From assembly GCF_019973775.1 (NCBI RefSeq), contig NZ_AP025032.1:1364001-1428000 (forward strand): a stretch of DNA of 64,000 nucleotides, in the 5' to 3' direction. Source of the stretch: Aureimonas sp. SA4125. Lineage in GTDB: Bacteria > Pseudomonadota > Alphaproteobacteria > Rhizobiales > Rhizobiaceae. Positions within the stretch are counted from its first letter, which is position 1, and every line of letters begins with the position of its first letter. A program made the position numbers and the translations under genes. This document shows positions 46,401 to 54,850 of this stretch, one piece after another. The notes below the pieces were generated by a model. The model saw nothing but the letters and a program-made list of their open reading frames with translations. It made no database searches and was not told where the DNA came from.

Positions 46401-46577
46401 TCGACACGGCTCCTCGGTTGGATTGGTCTGAATACGCTTATTTAGCTCATCGCATGAATAGGCCTAATGCCGCAGCCCACCGTACCCGACTCTGCGCTGG
46501 TCAGCGGGCAGACAAGCCGGCTGCTGGCTGAAGGCCGGGATGGCGAACTCGTCGGCGTCACGGTCGCTTCGCGAGGC

Positions 46578-47582
46578 TCACCGCGCCACCGTCTGCACCG
46601 CCGGCTCCTGCGGCCTTGCGAAGCGCGGCGTGAAGGTCACGAGCACGGGCAGGTGTTCCGACGTCGTCGCCTCGGTCCGCTCGACCGAAAGGATCGAAAT
46701 GCCGTCGGAGGCGAGGACGTTGTCGATGGGCAGGCCGATGGTGCGGGCGAAGAACGACGGCATGAATTCCAGGAACCAGGTCGGGCCGATGCCGGGAATG
46801 ACGCGCGTGTTGCTGGCCGCCGCCATGGCGCGCATCGAGGCGGTCCAGGGCGCGGAGTTGAAGTCGCCGGCGATGATCAGGGGATCGCCGAGGCCGGCGA
46901 GTTTCGGCGCGAGCGCCTTCACCTGGCGCCACTGCCGGCCCGGCCAGGGCCAGCGCAGATGCTGCGAGCCGATGACGACCTGCGTGCCGTTGAAGTCGAT
47001 GCGCTTGGCGGCAAAGGCGCCGAACGGATCGCAGACGCCCGCGTCCCCCTCCGCGAAGGGGCGGCGGGAAAGAATCCCGGCATCGCCGTCATGCTCGGGA
47101 TAGGCGCAGAAATACTGGTAGGGGTAGCGGTCGAGAATGCCGGCGAAGGCGCGTTCCCAGGAGCCCGTCATCTCCTGCACCGTCACGACGTCGGGCAGGC
47201 GCTCGCCGATGAGGCGAAGCGCTGCGGCCTTGTCGGGCGCGTCGAAGCGAAGGTTCATCTGCAGGAGCGTGTAGCGCGGGGAGCCCGGCAGCGCGGTGCC
47301 GTCCTGCGGCAGGGGCAGGAGGAAGGGGAGGACCGTCGCGAGGCCGAGCCCGCCGGCGCAGATGGAAGCAAGCGCTGCGGCAAAGAGCCGGGTCCAGACG
47401 AGAAAGCCGGCAACGACGAGGATCGCCACCGAAGCATGCGCGCGAAACTGCGCCATGGTGTCGAAGAGATAGACCCGGTCGCCGAAGAAGCCGGCGAGAA
47501 TGCCGAAGCCGAGGGCGACGGCCAGCGCCAGGGCCAGGCCCCCGATGATTTCGCGGCGCCGCGCGCCGTCAGGTGACGTCAT
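46578..47582 (-). CDS. Membrane-anchored endonuclease/exonuclease/phosphatase-family protein
   Basis: A 334-residue protein with three N-terminal membrane helices (about 12-32, 48-66 and 68-90) and a C-terminal EEP domain. The domain shows LLQMNLRF, VVTVQEMTG with the metal-binding glutamate, HDGDAGILSRRPF, LIIAGDFNSAPW and the final TSEHLPVLV histidine. It probably acts as a phosphodiesterase on the periplasmic face; the substrate is unknown. It starts nine bases after the AMP nucleosidase gene on the same strand and may be co-transcribed with it. Confidence 0.87.
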   Translation of the reverse strand: MTSPDGARRREIIGGLALALAVALGFGILAGFFGDRVYLFDTMAQFRAHASVAILVVAGFLVWTRLFAAALASICAGGLGLATVLPFLLPLPQDGTALPGSPRYTLLQMNLRFDAPDKAAALRLIGERLPDVVTVQEMTGSWERAFAGILDRYPYQYFCAYPEHDGDAGILSRRPFAEGDAGVCDPFGAFAAKRIDFNGTQVVIGSQHLRWPWPGRQWRQVKALAPKLAGLGDPLIIAGDFNSAPWTASMRAMAAASNTRVIPGIGPTWFLEFMPSFFARTIGLPIDNVLASDGISILSVERTEATTSEHLPVLVTFTPRFARPQEPAVQTVAR

Positions 47583-47591
47583 GCGGCAGCC

Positions 47592-49088
47592 CTACTGGAA
47601 CGCGGTTTCGAAGAAGGAGCGCAGCTTGCGCGAGTGCAGCCTCTCGGGCGGCATTTCCGACAGCTTTTCCAAGGCGCGGATGCCGATCCGCAGATGCTGT
47701 GCCACCTGCCGCTTGTAGAAGTCCGTCGCCATGCCCGGCAGCTTCAACTCGCCGTGCAGCGGCTTGTCGGAGACGCAGAGCAGGGTTCCGTAGGGCACGC
47801 GGAAGCGGAACCCGTTGGCCGCGATCGTCGCCGATTCCATGTCGAGCGCGATCGCCCGCGAGCGCGACAGCCGCTCCACCGGCTCCTTCTGGTCGCGCAG
47901 TTCCCAGTTGCGGTTGTCGATCGTCGCGACCGTGCCCGTGCGCATGATCTTCTTCAACTCGTAGCCTTCGAGCCCGGTGATCTCCTCCACCGCTTCCTCC
48001 AGCGCCACCTGCACCTCGGCCAGCGGCGGGATCGGCACCCAGACGGGCAGGTCGGCGTCGAGCACATGGTCCTCGCGGACATAGGCGTGCGCCAGCACGT
48101 AGTCGCCGAGCGCCTGCGAATTGCGAAGGCCCGCGCAGTGGCCGAGCATCAGCCAGGCATGCGGCCGCAGCACCGCGATATGGTCGGTGATGGTCTTGGC
48201 GTTGGACGGGCCGACGCCGATGTTGACCATCGTGATCCCGGCGCCGCCCTCGCGCACGAGATGATAGGCCGGCATCTGCGGCAGCCGCAGCGGCGCCATG
48301 CCGGTGGGCGGTTCGCGGTGCCCGGCCGGCGTCACGACATTGCCGGGCTCGACGAAGGCGCTGTAGCCCCTGCCGCCCTCGGCCATCCATTCGCGCGCGA
48401 GCATGCAGAACTCGTCGATATAGAACTGGTAGTTGGTGAAAAGCACATAGTTCTGGAAATGCCAGGGGCTGGTCGCGGTGTAGTGCGCCAGGCGGTGCAG
48501 CGAGTAGTCGACGCGCTGCGCGGTGAAGGGCGAGAGCGGCATGGCCTCGCCCGGCTGCGGCTCGAAATTGCCGTTGACGATGCGGTCGTCCGTCGAGCCG
48601 AGGTCGGGCACGTCAAAAATGTCGCGCAGCGGCTTGTCGAGCTTTTCGGCGGCGGCGCCGTCGACATAGGAGCCCTCGGGAAAGGCGAAATGCAGCGGCA
48701 TGGGCGTTGTCGAGTCGCCGACCGCGACGGGCTGGCCGTGGTTGCGGATGAGAAGCGCGATCTGCTCCATCAGGTAGTTTTCGTAGAGATCCGGCCGGGT
48801 GATCGTCGTCGCGTAGCTGCCCGGGCCGGGAACATGGCCGAAGGAGAGGCGGCTGTCGACGCGGGCGTGGCTCTCGGTGACGAGCGCGACCTGCGGGTAG
48901 TAGGCGCGGAAGCGCCGCGAGGTGTCGCCGCTGGCAATGACCGCGTCAAAATTCTCGCAGAGAAAGGCGACGGAGCGTGCGTAGAGCCGTGTCAGCTCGG
49001 CAACCGCGGCGGCGGCGTCGTTGAAGGACTGGGGCGGTGCCGACGCGGGCGAGGCGAGGATGGGCGTGGTCTTGGCGGGTCCGATCAT
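47592..49088 (-). CDS. amn: AMP nucleosidase
   Basis: A 498-residue enzyme that splits AMP into adenine and ribose 5-phosphate. The N-terminal AMN domain and the C-terminal nucleoside-phosphorylase-like domain are both present, with MVNIGVGPSNAKTITDHIA, LMLGHCAGLRNSQALGDYVL and ALDMESATIAANGFRFRVP as landmark segments. The length equals that of bacterial Amn (about 480-500). The ATG at 49088 begins with MIGPAKTTPIL. Confidence 0.94.
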   Translation of the reverse strand: MIGPAKTTPILASPASAPPQSFNDAAAAVAELTRLYARSVAFLCENFDAVIASGDTSRRFRAYYPQVALVTESHARVDSRLSFGHVPGPGSYATTITRPDLYENYLMEQIALLIRNHGQPVAVGDSTTPMPLHFAFPEGSYVDGAAAEKLDKPLRDIFDVPDLGSTDDRIVNGNFEPQPGEAMPLSPFTAQRVDYSLHRLAHYTATSPWHFQNYVLFTNYQFYIDEFCMLAREWMAEGGRGYSAFVEPGNVVTPAGHREPPTGMAPLRLPQMPAYHLVREGGAGITMVNIGVGPSNAKTITDHIAVLRPHAWLMLGHCAGLRNSQALGDYVLAHAYVREDHVLDADLPVWVPIPPLAEVQVALEEAVEEITGLEGYELKKIMRTGTVATIDNRNWELRDQKEPVERLSRSRAIALDMESATIAANGFRFRVPYGTLLCVSDKPLHGELKLPGMATDFYKRQVAQHLRIGIRALEKLSEMPPERLHSRKLRSFFETAFQ

Positions 49089-49718
49089 CCCTCCCTTCTA
49101 ACCGTCCCCCAGAACGGGCGGAAGACGGCGCCGGGATTTTTGCCGCGTCGGACCTGGAAGATTGCCGGTTTCGCCGCACCGACGACTTGCCGGCAGCGCT
49201 CGATTGAGCGGCATCAGGTAGGCAAAGGCCACCAACGGTCGACAGCTCACGACTGCGTCGTTCCAAGGCCTCCGGCGTCTTCTTCAAAGCGGTCATTCGA
49301 CCGGCAGAGAGTTTCCCGCTTTCGTGCCTGAAAGTGATGAGACCCCGTCAGCAATTGCGCTGGAGATGTAAGCGATTAGATCGACAGCGGTCGCGCTTGG
49401 GCTGGTTGGAGCGTCCGGGCAGCCCATCCCGGACACCAGAAACGCGGTCGGCACCACCATCACCGGTGCCGTTCCGGGCCGATGCCGGGAGGTCGCCGGC
49501 CTTGCCGGCCCCGACAGAAGGGAGCGGCGGTCCGGGCGAAGTCGCCGCGCGTGAATGCCGGCTGCCTTCGGCGCGCGGCAGGAGCCCCCGCGCGCGGCTC
49601 CATCTGGCCGTCGTTGAAGACGGGGCGGTGGAGAGTGCCGGGATCTCCTCGGCGACCACCTTGACGCCTTCTGCTAAAGCAGCCTTTGCTCCCCGAACAT
49701 CTCCAGAGATCGGACATC
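49089..49718. other. Intergenic region between amn and the ion channel gene
   Basis: About 630 bases between divergent genes. Open frames on both strands are low-complexity and overlapping. I see short GC-rich palindromes such as GCCGGCCTTGCCGGC near 49495, but no tRNA, gene or clear repeat family. Promoters for both flanking genes are expected. Confidence 0.4.
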
Positions 49719-50534
49719 ATGCGCGCCCAACTTCAGACCCTGCTCAGTTCGCGCAGGTGGGAATTCTTCATCGTCGCCGTCATCCTCATAAATGCCGTCA
49801 CGCTGGGGCTCGAAACCGACCCGCGCGTCATGAGCGTCATCGGCCCGTTGCTGACCTTCCTCGACCGGCTGACCCTGGCGATCTTCGTGGTGGAGATCAC
49901 GCTGCGGATCTACGCCTTCGGCTGGCGGTTCTTCCGCGATCCCTGGAGTCTGTTCGACTTCACGGTGGTGGCGATCTCGCTGCTCCCGGCGACGGGCCCG
50001 CTGACGGTGCTGCGCGCCCTTCGGATATTGCGCGTGCTGCGGCTGATCTCGATGATCCCGTCGCTGCGGCGGGTCATCGGCGGACTGATCGCCGCACTGC
50101 CCGGCATGGGGTCGATCATCGTCCTCTTGCTGCTGGTCTTCTACGTTTTCTCGGTGATGGCGACCAAGCTCTACGGCGCCTCGTTTCCCGATTGGTTCGG
50201 CAGCGTCGGCGCCTCGGTCTACACGCTGTTCCAGGTGATGACGCTGGAGAGCTGGTCGATGGGCATCGTGCGGCCGGTGATGGAAGTCTATCCGCTCGCC
50301 TGGCTGTTCTTCGTGCCCTTCATCCTGTCGACCACCTATGCCGTACTGAACCTCTTCATCGGCGTCATCGTCTCGGCGATGCAGGAGGAGCACCAGGCGG
50401 TGGACGAGGCGGGCCGCGAGCAGGCGCACGACGAGAGCGTCCAGATCCTCCAGGAGATGAAGGCGCTGCGGGCGGAGATGGCGGAGCTGAAGGCGCGGCT
50501 CGAGCAGGGAAGCGCGGACACAAGACCCCTCTGA
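49719..50534 (+). CDS. Voltage-gated sodium channel homologue (NaChBac type)
   Basis: A 271-residue single-domain ion channel with six membrane helices. The S4 voltage sensor is LTVLRALRILRVLRLISMIP with arginines every third residue, and the pore selectivity filter is TLESWSMG, close to the TLESWAS of NaChBac, so sodium selectivity is expected. After S6 (LNLFIGVIVSAMQEE) the C-terminal tail (about 225-271) is a heptad-rich coiled coil that should hold the tetramer together. The ATG at 49719 is preferred to an in-frame start 33 bases upstream. Confidence 0.93.
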   Translation: MRAQLQTLLSSRRWEFFIVAVILINAVTLGLETDPRVMSVIGPLLTFLDRLTLAIFVVEITLRIYAFGWRFFRDPWSLFDFTVVAISLLPATGPLTVLRALRILRVLRLISMIPSLRRVIGGLIAALPGMGSIIVLLLLVFYVFSVMATKLYGASFPDWFGSVGASVYTLFQVMTLESWSMGIVRPVMEVYPLAWLFFVPFILSTTYAVLNLFIGVIVSAMQEEHQAVDEAGREQAHDESVQILQEMKALRAEMAELKARLEQGSADTRPL

Positions 50535-51135
50535 CCGACCAGATTTCGCGCGGCCCGCGTCAACCGCCCGCCGGGAACGCCGGCCGCCGCGGGTCCAGCG
50601 CCGTCGGAAAGGCTGGGTCGGGCATTTCCCGCACCGGCTCGCAGCGGCCAGGCCCGTGGCCGATCTTCTCGAAGCGGGCGAGACGGCCCACCGTCGCCGC
50701 GGGAGGCGGAGGCTTCCGTCACCGTGACGAGCGTCCGACCTCCTCGCCCAACTCAACCGCCAGCTTCCCCCGTTCTTCGGCGACACTCGCCCCGGGATGG
50801 ACCGGCACCCACTCCTCGACCGATCCCCGGTCTTTCGCTCTGCGTCGTTGCTCGCACCCTGTCGCCGGCCCTCGCCGGGTTGGACCACGAGATCGAGGCG
50901 CCGTTCCCATCACGCGGCGCAGCGATCAAGGGCGTAGGAGAGGGGCGCAACAGGGCCATCCATGGTGGATCAGGACGGACTATCGCCCGGGGCGGCGCCC
51001 TGTCGACAAAGGGCAAACCCGGGGACGGTTCACTGTCGCAGGCCCGCTTGGCGATGGCACCTTCCCCGGCATCGATGAACAGGAAAGACCGGCCGAGAGC
51101 ACGGGCGGACCGATCTGTCGGCCCGCCCTGTATCG
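50535..51135. other. Intergenic region between convergent channel and sugar dehydrogenase genes
   Basis: About 600 bases between the stop codons of two convergent genes. Frames on both strands are Pro/Arg/Ser-rich and without recognisable motifs. No clear terminator with a T-tract was found on either strand. Confidence 0.4.
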
Positions 51136-52785
51136 TTACTGGCCGGGTGTGCCGCCGGCAGGAAGCTCGGCGGGTGCAACCTCCATCGGGACGGGCGACG
51201 GAGCGTTGCCCGCTGCGGTAGCTTCCGGCGCGGGGGCCGCGGGCTCTTGCGCCGTCGGTTCGGGCGCCGCGGGTGTGGCCGGGGCAGCGCCCGCCGTCGC
51301 CGCATCCGCCGCCGGCGCTGCGGGGGTCGCGGGCGCCGATGCTGCCGGGTCCGGCGCGCCTGCCGCTGGTTCCGTCGCAGGCGCTGCGGCTGGCGTCGCC
51401 GTGGCCGGACCGCCGGGCATCTGATCGGTGGCGATGGGCTGCGGCGTCACCGAGCCATCGGCATTGGCGACGCGCCAGACCGTGTTGCCGGCATCGTCCG
51501 CGACCAGCAGGGCGCCGGTGCCATCGATGCCGACGCCGACGGGACGGCCGCGGACCTCGTCGCCATCGAGGAAGCCGGTGACGACATCCTGCACCTTGCC
51601 GACCGGCTTGCCGGCCTCGAAGGCGACGAAGCCGACCTTGTAGCCGTTGAACGCGTCACGGTTCCAGCTGCCGTGCTCGCCGACGAAGGCACCCGCCGTG
51701 TACGGCGCGGGCAGGGCCGATCCGGCGGCGAAGGTCATGCCGAGCGCCGCGACATGGCTCGACAGCGCATAGTCCGGCGCGATGGCGCGCTCCACCATGT
51801 CGGGCCGCGGCGGATGCACGCGCGCGTCGACATGGTCGCCGTAGTAGCTCCACGGCCAGCCGTAGAAGGCGCTTTCCTGGACCGAGGTCATGTAGTCGGG
51901 CACGAGGTTCGGACCGAGCTCGTCGCGCTCGTTGATGACGGCCCAGAGCGCCCCGGTCTCGGGGTTGAAGGTCAGCCCGTTCGGATTGCGCAGGCCCGAG
52001 GCGTAGACGCGCGCAGCGCCGGTCGCCCGGTCGACCTGCCAGATCGCGGCACGGCCTTTTTCCGCCTCGAGGCCGTTCTCGACGATGTTCGAGTTGGAGC
52101 CGACGGAGGCGTAGAGAAAGCGCCCATCCGGGCTGAGGGCGAGATCCTTCGTCCAGTGGTGGTTCAGCGGCCCGCCCGGCAAAGGCGTGAGGACGCGGGG
52201 TGCCTCGGTGATCACATTCTGGCCCAGCGTATAGGGATAGGCGAGGATCGCGTCGGCGGCGGCGACGTAAAGCGTGTCGTCGGCGAAGGCGAGGCCGAAG
52301 GGCGAGGCAAGCCCAGTCAGGAGATCGTGGCGCTCGTCGACGACGCCGTCGCGGTTGCCGTCGCGGAGCAGCGTCACGAGGTTGCTCTCCTTCTGCGGCC
52401 CGGTGTCGCCATGCGAGATCGCCATGATCCAGCCGCGGATGATGTCCTTTGGCCGCGACGGCGGCTTGCCCTCCGGTCCGCGCGACTGGACGACGAGAAC
52501 ATCGCCGTTCGGCAGCGTGTGCACCGTGCGCGGATTGGCGAGGTCGGTGGCGTAGGCGGTGATCGCAAGCCCCTCGGGCACGGTCGGCGTCTCGCCCTCC
52601 TGCCAGCCGACAACGGGGGCGACGTTCAGGTCGGGGATCAGGCTGTGCTGCGGCTCGGGCAGGACGGGATCCGGGCCGATCTGCGTCGAGACGTCGAAAT
52701 TCTCGCCGCCCTGGTCGCTGCAGCCGGCGAGGGCGAGGAGGGCAAGGCAGGTGCCGGCGAGCGCTGTCGAACGGGTCTTAGTCAT
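51136..52785 (-). CDS. Lipoprotein of the PQQ-type sorbosone/glucose dehydrogenase family with an Ala/Pro tail
   Basis: A 549-residue lipoprotein: signal peptide with lipobox LALAGC, then a six-bladed beta-propeller domain of the L-sorbosone dehydrogenase/soluble glucose dehydrogenase group. Landmarks are VPEGLAITAYATDLANPRTV, LPNGDVLVVQSR, NHHWTKDLALSPDGRFLYAS, ASGLRNPNGLTFNP and GEHGSWNRDAFNGYKVGFV. The last ~110 residues (from about 440) are almost only Ala, Pro, Thr, Gly and Glu, a flexible linker-like tail. It should oxidise a sugar or aldose-like substrate in the periplasm if PQQ is available. Its ATG overlaps the end of the upstream DUF2231 gene by eight bases, so the two form an operon. 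Confidence 0.88.
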   Translation of the reverse strand: MTKTRSTALAGTCLALLALAGCSDQGGENFDVSTQIGPDPVLPEPQHSLIPDLNVAPVVGWQEGETPTVPEGLAITAYATDLANPRTVHTLPNGDVLVVQSRGPEGKPPSRPKDIIRGWIMAISHGDTGPQKESNLVTLLRDGNRDGVVDERHDLLTGLASPFGLAFADDTLYVAAADAILAYPYTLGQNVITEAPRVLTPLPGGPLNHHWTKDLALSPDGRFLYASVGSNSNIVENGLEAEKGRAAIWQVDRATGAARVYASGLRNPNGLTFNPETGALWAVINERDELGPNLVPDYMTSVQESAFYGWPWSYYGDHVDARVHPPRPDMVERAIAPDYALSSHVAALGMTFAAGSALPAPYTAGAFVGEHGSWNRDAFNGYKVGFVAFEAGKPVGKVQDVVTGFLDGDEVRGRPVGVGIDGTGALLVADDAGNTVWRVANADGSVTPQPIATDQMPGGPATATPAAAPATEPAAGAPDPAASAPATPAAPAADAATAGAAPATPAAPEPTAQEPAAPAPEATAAGNAPSPVPMEVAPAELPAGGTPGQ

Positions 52786-53233
52786 CGTAACGCACTCCAG
52801 TATAGCCGCGGGTCAGCGCGAGGCGCCCCAGCCAGAGGGTGACGATCATCGCCAGCACAGTGACCGCCGAGAGAATGAGGCCGTTCGGGACGACGGCCGT
52901 CCAGCCGTCGCCGGCATGGACGAGGCTGTTGAAGAAGGCGAGGACAAGCACGACGAGAAAGCCGACGATCTGAGCCGCGCCCGGACCGTTTTCGCGGGTC
53001 GACTGCCGCGCGAGGTCGACAAGGCCACCGACGATCGCAAGCCCGCCGGCGATCAGCCCGGCAAAGAGCAGCCAGGAGGAAAAGTTCTGCCACATGAGGT
53101 CCGACGTCCGCCAGAAGGCGATGTCGGTGAGGAGCGCGAAGGTGAGAGCGACGAAGGCGAACGGCGCCAGCACCGAACTCAGCCGAAAGCTGTCTCGTGC
53201 GGGGTCATAGGGGTAGCGCGTGGCTGAGGACAT
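52778..53233 (-). CDS. DUF2231-family membrane protein
   Basis: A 151-residue inner-membrane protein with four hydrophobic helices (approximately 19-40, 50-72, 83-105 and 118-138). The arrangement, with DIAFWRTSDLMWQNFSSWLLFAG in the loop and second helix, is that of DUF2231 proteins. These are often encoded beside the sorbosone dehydrogenase-like lipoprotein, as here, and may supply a cytochrome or quinone link; that role is inferred. The reading frame overlaps the dehydrogenase gene by eight bases. Confidence 0.85.
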   Translation of the reverse strand: MSSATRYPYDPARDSFRLSSVLAPFAFVALTFALLTDIAFWRTSDLMWQNFSSWLLFAGLIAGGLAIVGGLVDLARQSTRENGPGAAQIVGFLVVLVLAFFNSLVHAGDGWTAVVPNGLILSAVTVLAMIVTLWLGRLALTRGYTGVRYDD

Positions 53234-53369
53234 GGTGGCCGATCCAGATTGACAATGCTTGCAATACGATCGGCTGTCCGTCTGGTTCCTCAGCCAACCA
53301 TACCAAGCGGTTCGCCGGACCGGTCGGGTGGCCTGGCGAGGAGGCGGCAGGGGCGCGGAAGCCGGTCCG

Positions 53370-53690
53370 TCACCTGTCCTCGAACACGGCTAGCCCGACC
53401 ATCATCAGAGCAATAGCAGGCCCGGTCTTCACGAGCGCTCCTAGGGGCTCGATCCACATGTCCGGCGTTAACAAAGCCGCGGAAATCATGTAAAAAAGGG
53501 ATAGCGCAATCCCGGCCAGCAAGCCGAGGCGGCACGTTCGCCTGGTGGCGATCAATATGCCGATCGCGATATCCAGCAGGCTTGTCGCAACGGTAGTCGC
53601 TGTCGCCAGCGACGCGCTGAAACCGTTATCTGTCAGGACTCGGACTGCCGCGTCGAAAGCGACGGAAATCGCGGCTCGACCGTCAGCCAA
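53370..53690 (-). pseudogene. DoxX-like membrane domain, probably N-terminally truncated
   Basis: The frame encodes about 106 residues with three hydrophobic helices and the DoxX-like ending MWIEPLGALVKTGPAIALMM, then VGLAVFEDR, typical of the domain found alone or at the C-terminus of SDR epimerases. The expected first helix is missing: upstream in frame only about 11 codons follow a TGA at 53724-53726, and the only available start is a TTG at 53690 without a good ribosome binding site. It may be a remnant of a longer gene or a shortened but working protein. Confidence 0.5.
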
Positions 53691-53961
53691 ACGAAGACGA
53701 TGGCATTGGCTCGTGGGGATGTCTCACCGCAGACGGGCCAACCGCGAGGGACAAAACTCCCGGCCTTTCGTGGCTTTGCTACCTGGCTCGTCAATCTCGC
53801 CTTCTTCTCCGCCCGGGTTCCTTGCAGGCATTCGTGCATCGCGCCCTTCACCCGGCGCGGCGGGCCGTTTTCGAACGCGCCGTCAACGACGGCGGCGGAT
53901 GGCGCCGCATCGGTCGCGCCCTAGGTGGATCGCTGACGCCCACCCCTCACGGAGATAGCCG

Positions 53962-54645
53962 ATGGCTGCGATCGAACTCTACTACTGGCCAACCCCGAAC
54001 GGCTGGAAGGTCTCCATCATGCTGGAGGAACTCGGCCTTCCCTACGACGTGAAATACATCAACATCGGCAAGGGCGAGCAGTTCGAGCCTAGCTTCCTCA
54101 AGATCGCGCCTAACAACCGCATGCCCGCCATCGTCGATCCCGATGGCCCCGGTGGCGCGCCGATCTCGGTCTTCGAATCCGGCGCGATCCTTCAATATCT
54201 CGCTCGCAAGAGTGGAAAATTCTATCCGCAGGAGGAGCGGGCGCGCGTCGCCGTCGAGGAATGGCTGTTCTGGCAGGTCGGCGGCCTCGGCCCGATGGCC
54301 GGCCAGGCCCATCATTTCCGCCAGTACGCCCCGGAAAAGATCCAGTACGGCATCGACCGCTACACCAACGAGGTCCACCGCCTCTACGGTGTCATGAACC
54401 GGCGTCTCGGCGAGACCGAATACCTCGGCGGCGATTACTCCATCGCCGACATGGCCTGCATCGGCTGGATCGTCCCGCACGAAAACCAGGGCCAGGACCT
54501 CGCCGAATTCCCGAACCTCAAGCGCTGGTTCGAGACGCTCAAAAACCGGCCGGCCGTGGAGCGGGGCCTGGCGCTCGGCGCCGAGCACCGCAAGAACATC
54601 GCGCAGGACGAGGAGGCGAAGAAGGTGCTGTTCGGGCAGCGATGA
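53962..54645 (+). CDS. Glutathione S-transferase, YfcG/YghU (Nu-like) type
   Basis: A 227-residue GST. The thioredoxin-like N-terminal domain begins IELYYWPTPNGWKVSIMLEE, contains KIAPNNRMPAIVDP with the cis-proline and ESGAILQYLARK with the glutathione-binding ES pair. The C-terminal helical domain starts at VEEWLFWQVGGLGPMAGQ. The TPNGWK active-site region is that of the disulfide-bond oxidoreductase subgroup represented by YfcG. GGAG precedes the ATG. A hairpin terminator follows. Confidence 0.92.
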   Translation: MAAIELYYWPTPNGWKVSIMLEELGLPYDVKYINIGKGEQFEPSFLKIAPNNRMPAIVDPDGPGGAPISVFESGAILQYLARKSGKFYPQEERARVAVEEWLFWQVGGLGPMAGQAHHFRQYAPEKIQYGIDRYTNEVHRLYGVMNRRLGETEYLGGDYSIADMACIGWIVPHENQGQDLAEFPNLKRWFETLKNRPAVERGLALGAEHRKNIAQDEEAKKVLFGQR

Positions 54646-54650
54646 ATGAG

Positions 54651-54692
54651 CGCAGCGGGGGGCCTGTACCCCAGGCTCCCCGCTGCGTTCCG
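54651..54692 (+). terminator. Hairpin terminator after the GST gene
   Basis: A 10-bp perfect stem (CGCAGCGGGG at 54651-54660, CCCCGCTGCG at 54678-54687) encloses a 17-base loop that itself can pair (GCCTG/CAGGC). It is followed by TTCCGTT. It lies five bases after the stop of the GST gene. Confidence 0.7.
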
Positions 54693-54850
54693 TTCCGCCG
54701 CTGTCGTCATCTCTCCCTGCCGAGGCTCAAACGCGCAACATGCCACCCGGCGAAGATGATTGCCTGGCTAACATCCTATGATTTTGTTTGATTTACATAA
54801 TTTTAACTTTTACGTTATGCGCACTGAGCGCCTTTATATGGAAATTTATA

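Noticed and set aside
53370..53690. A complete DoxX gene
   Set aside because: The first helix of the domain and a convincing start are missing, with an in-frame stop only about 11 codons upstream of the best TTG, so it is listed as probably truncated.
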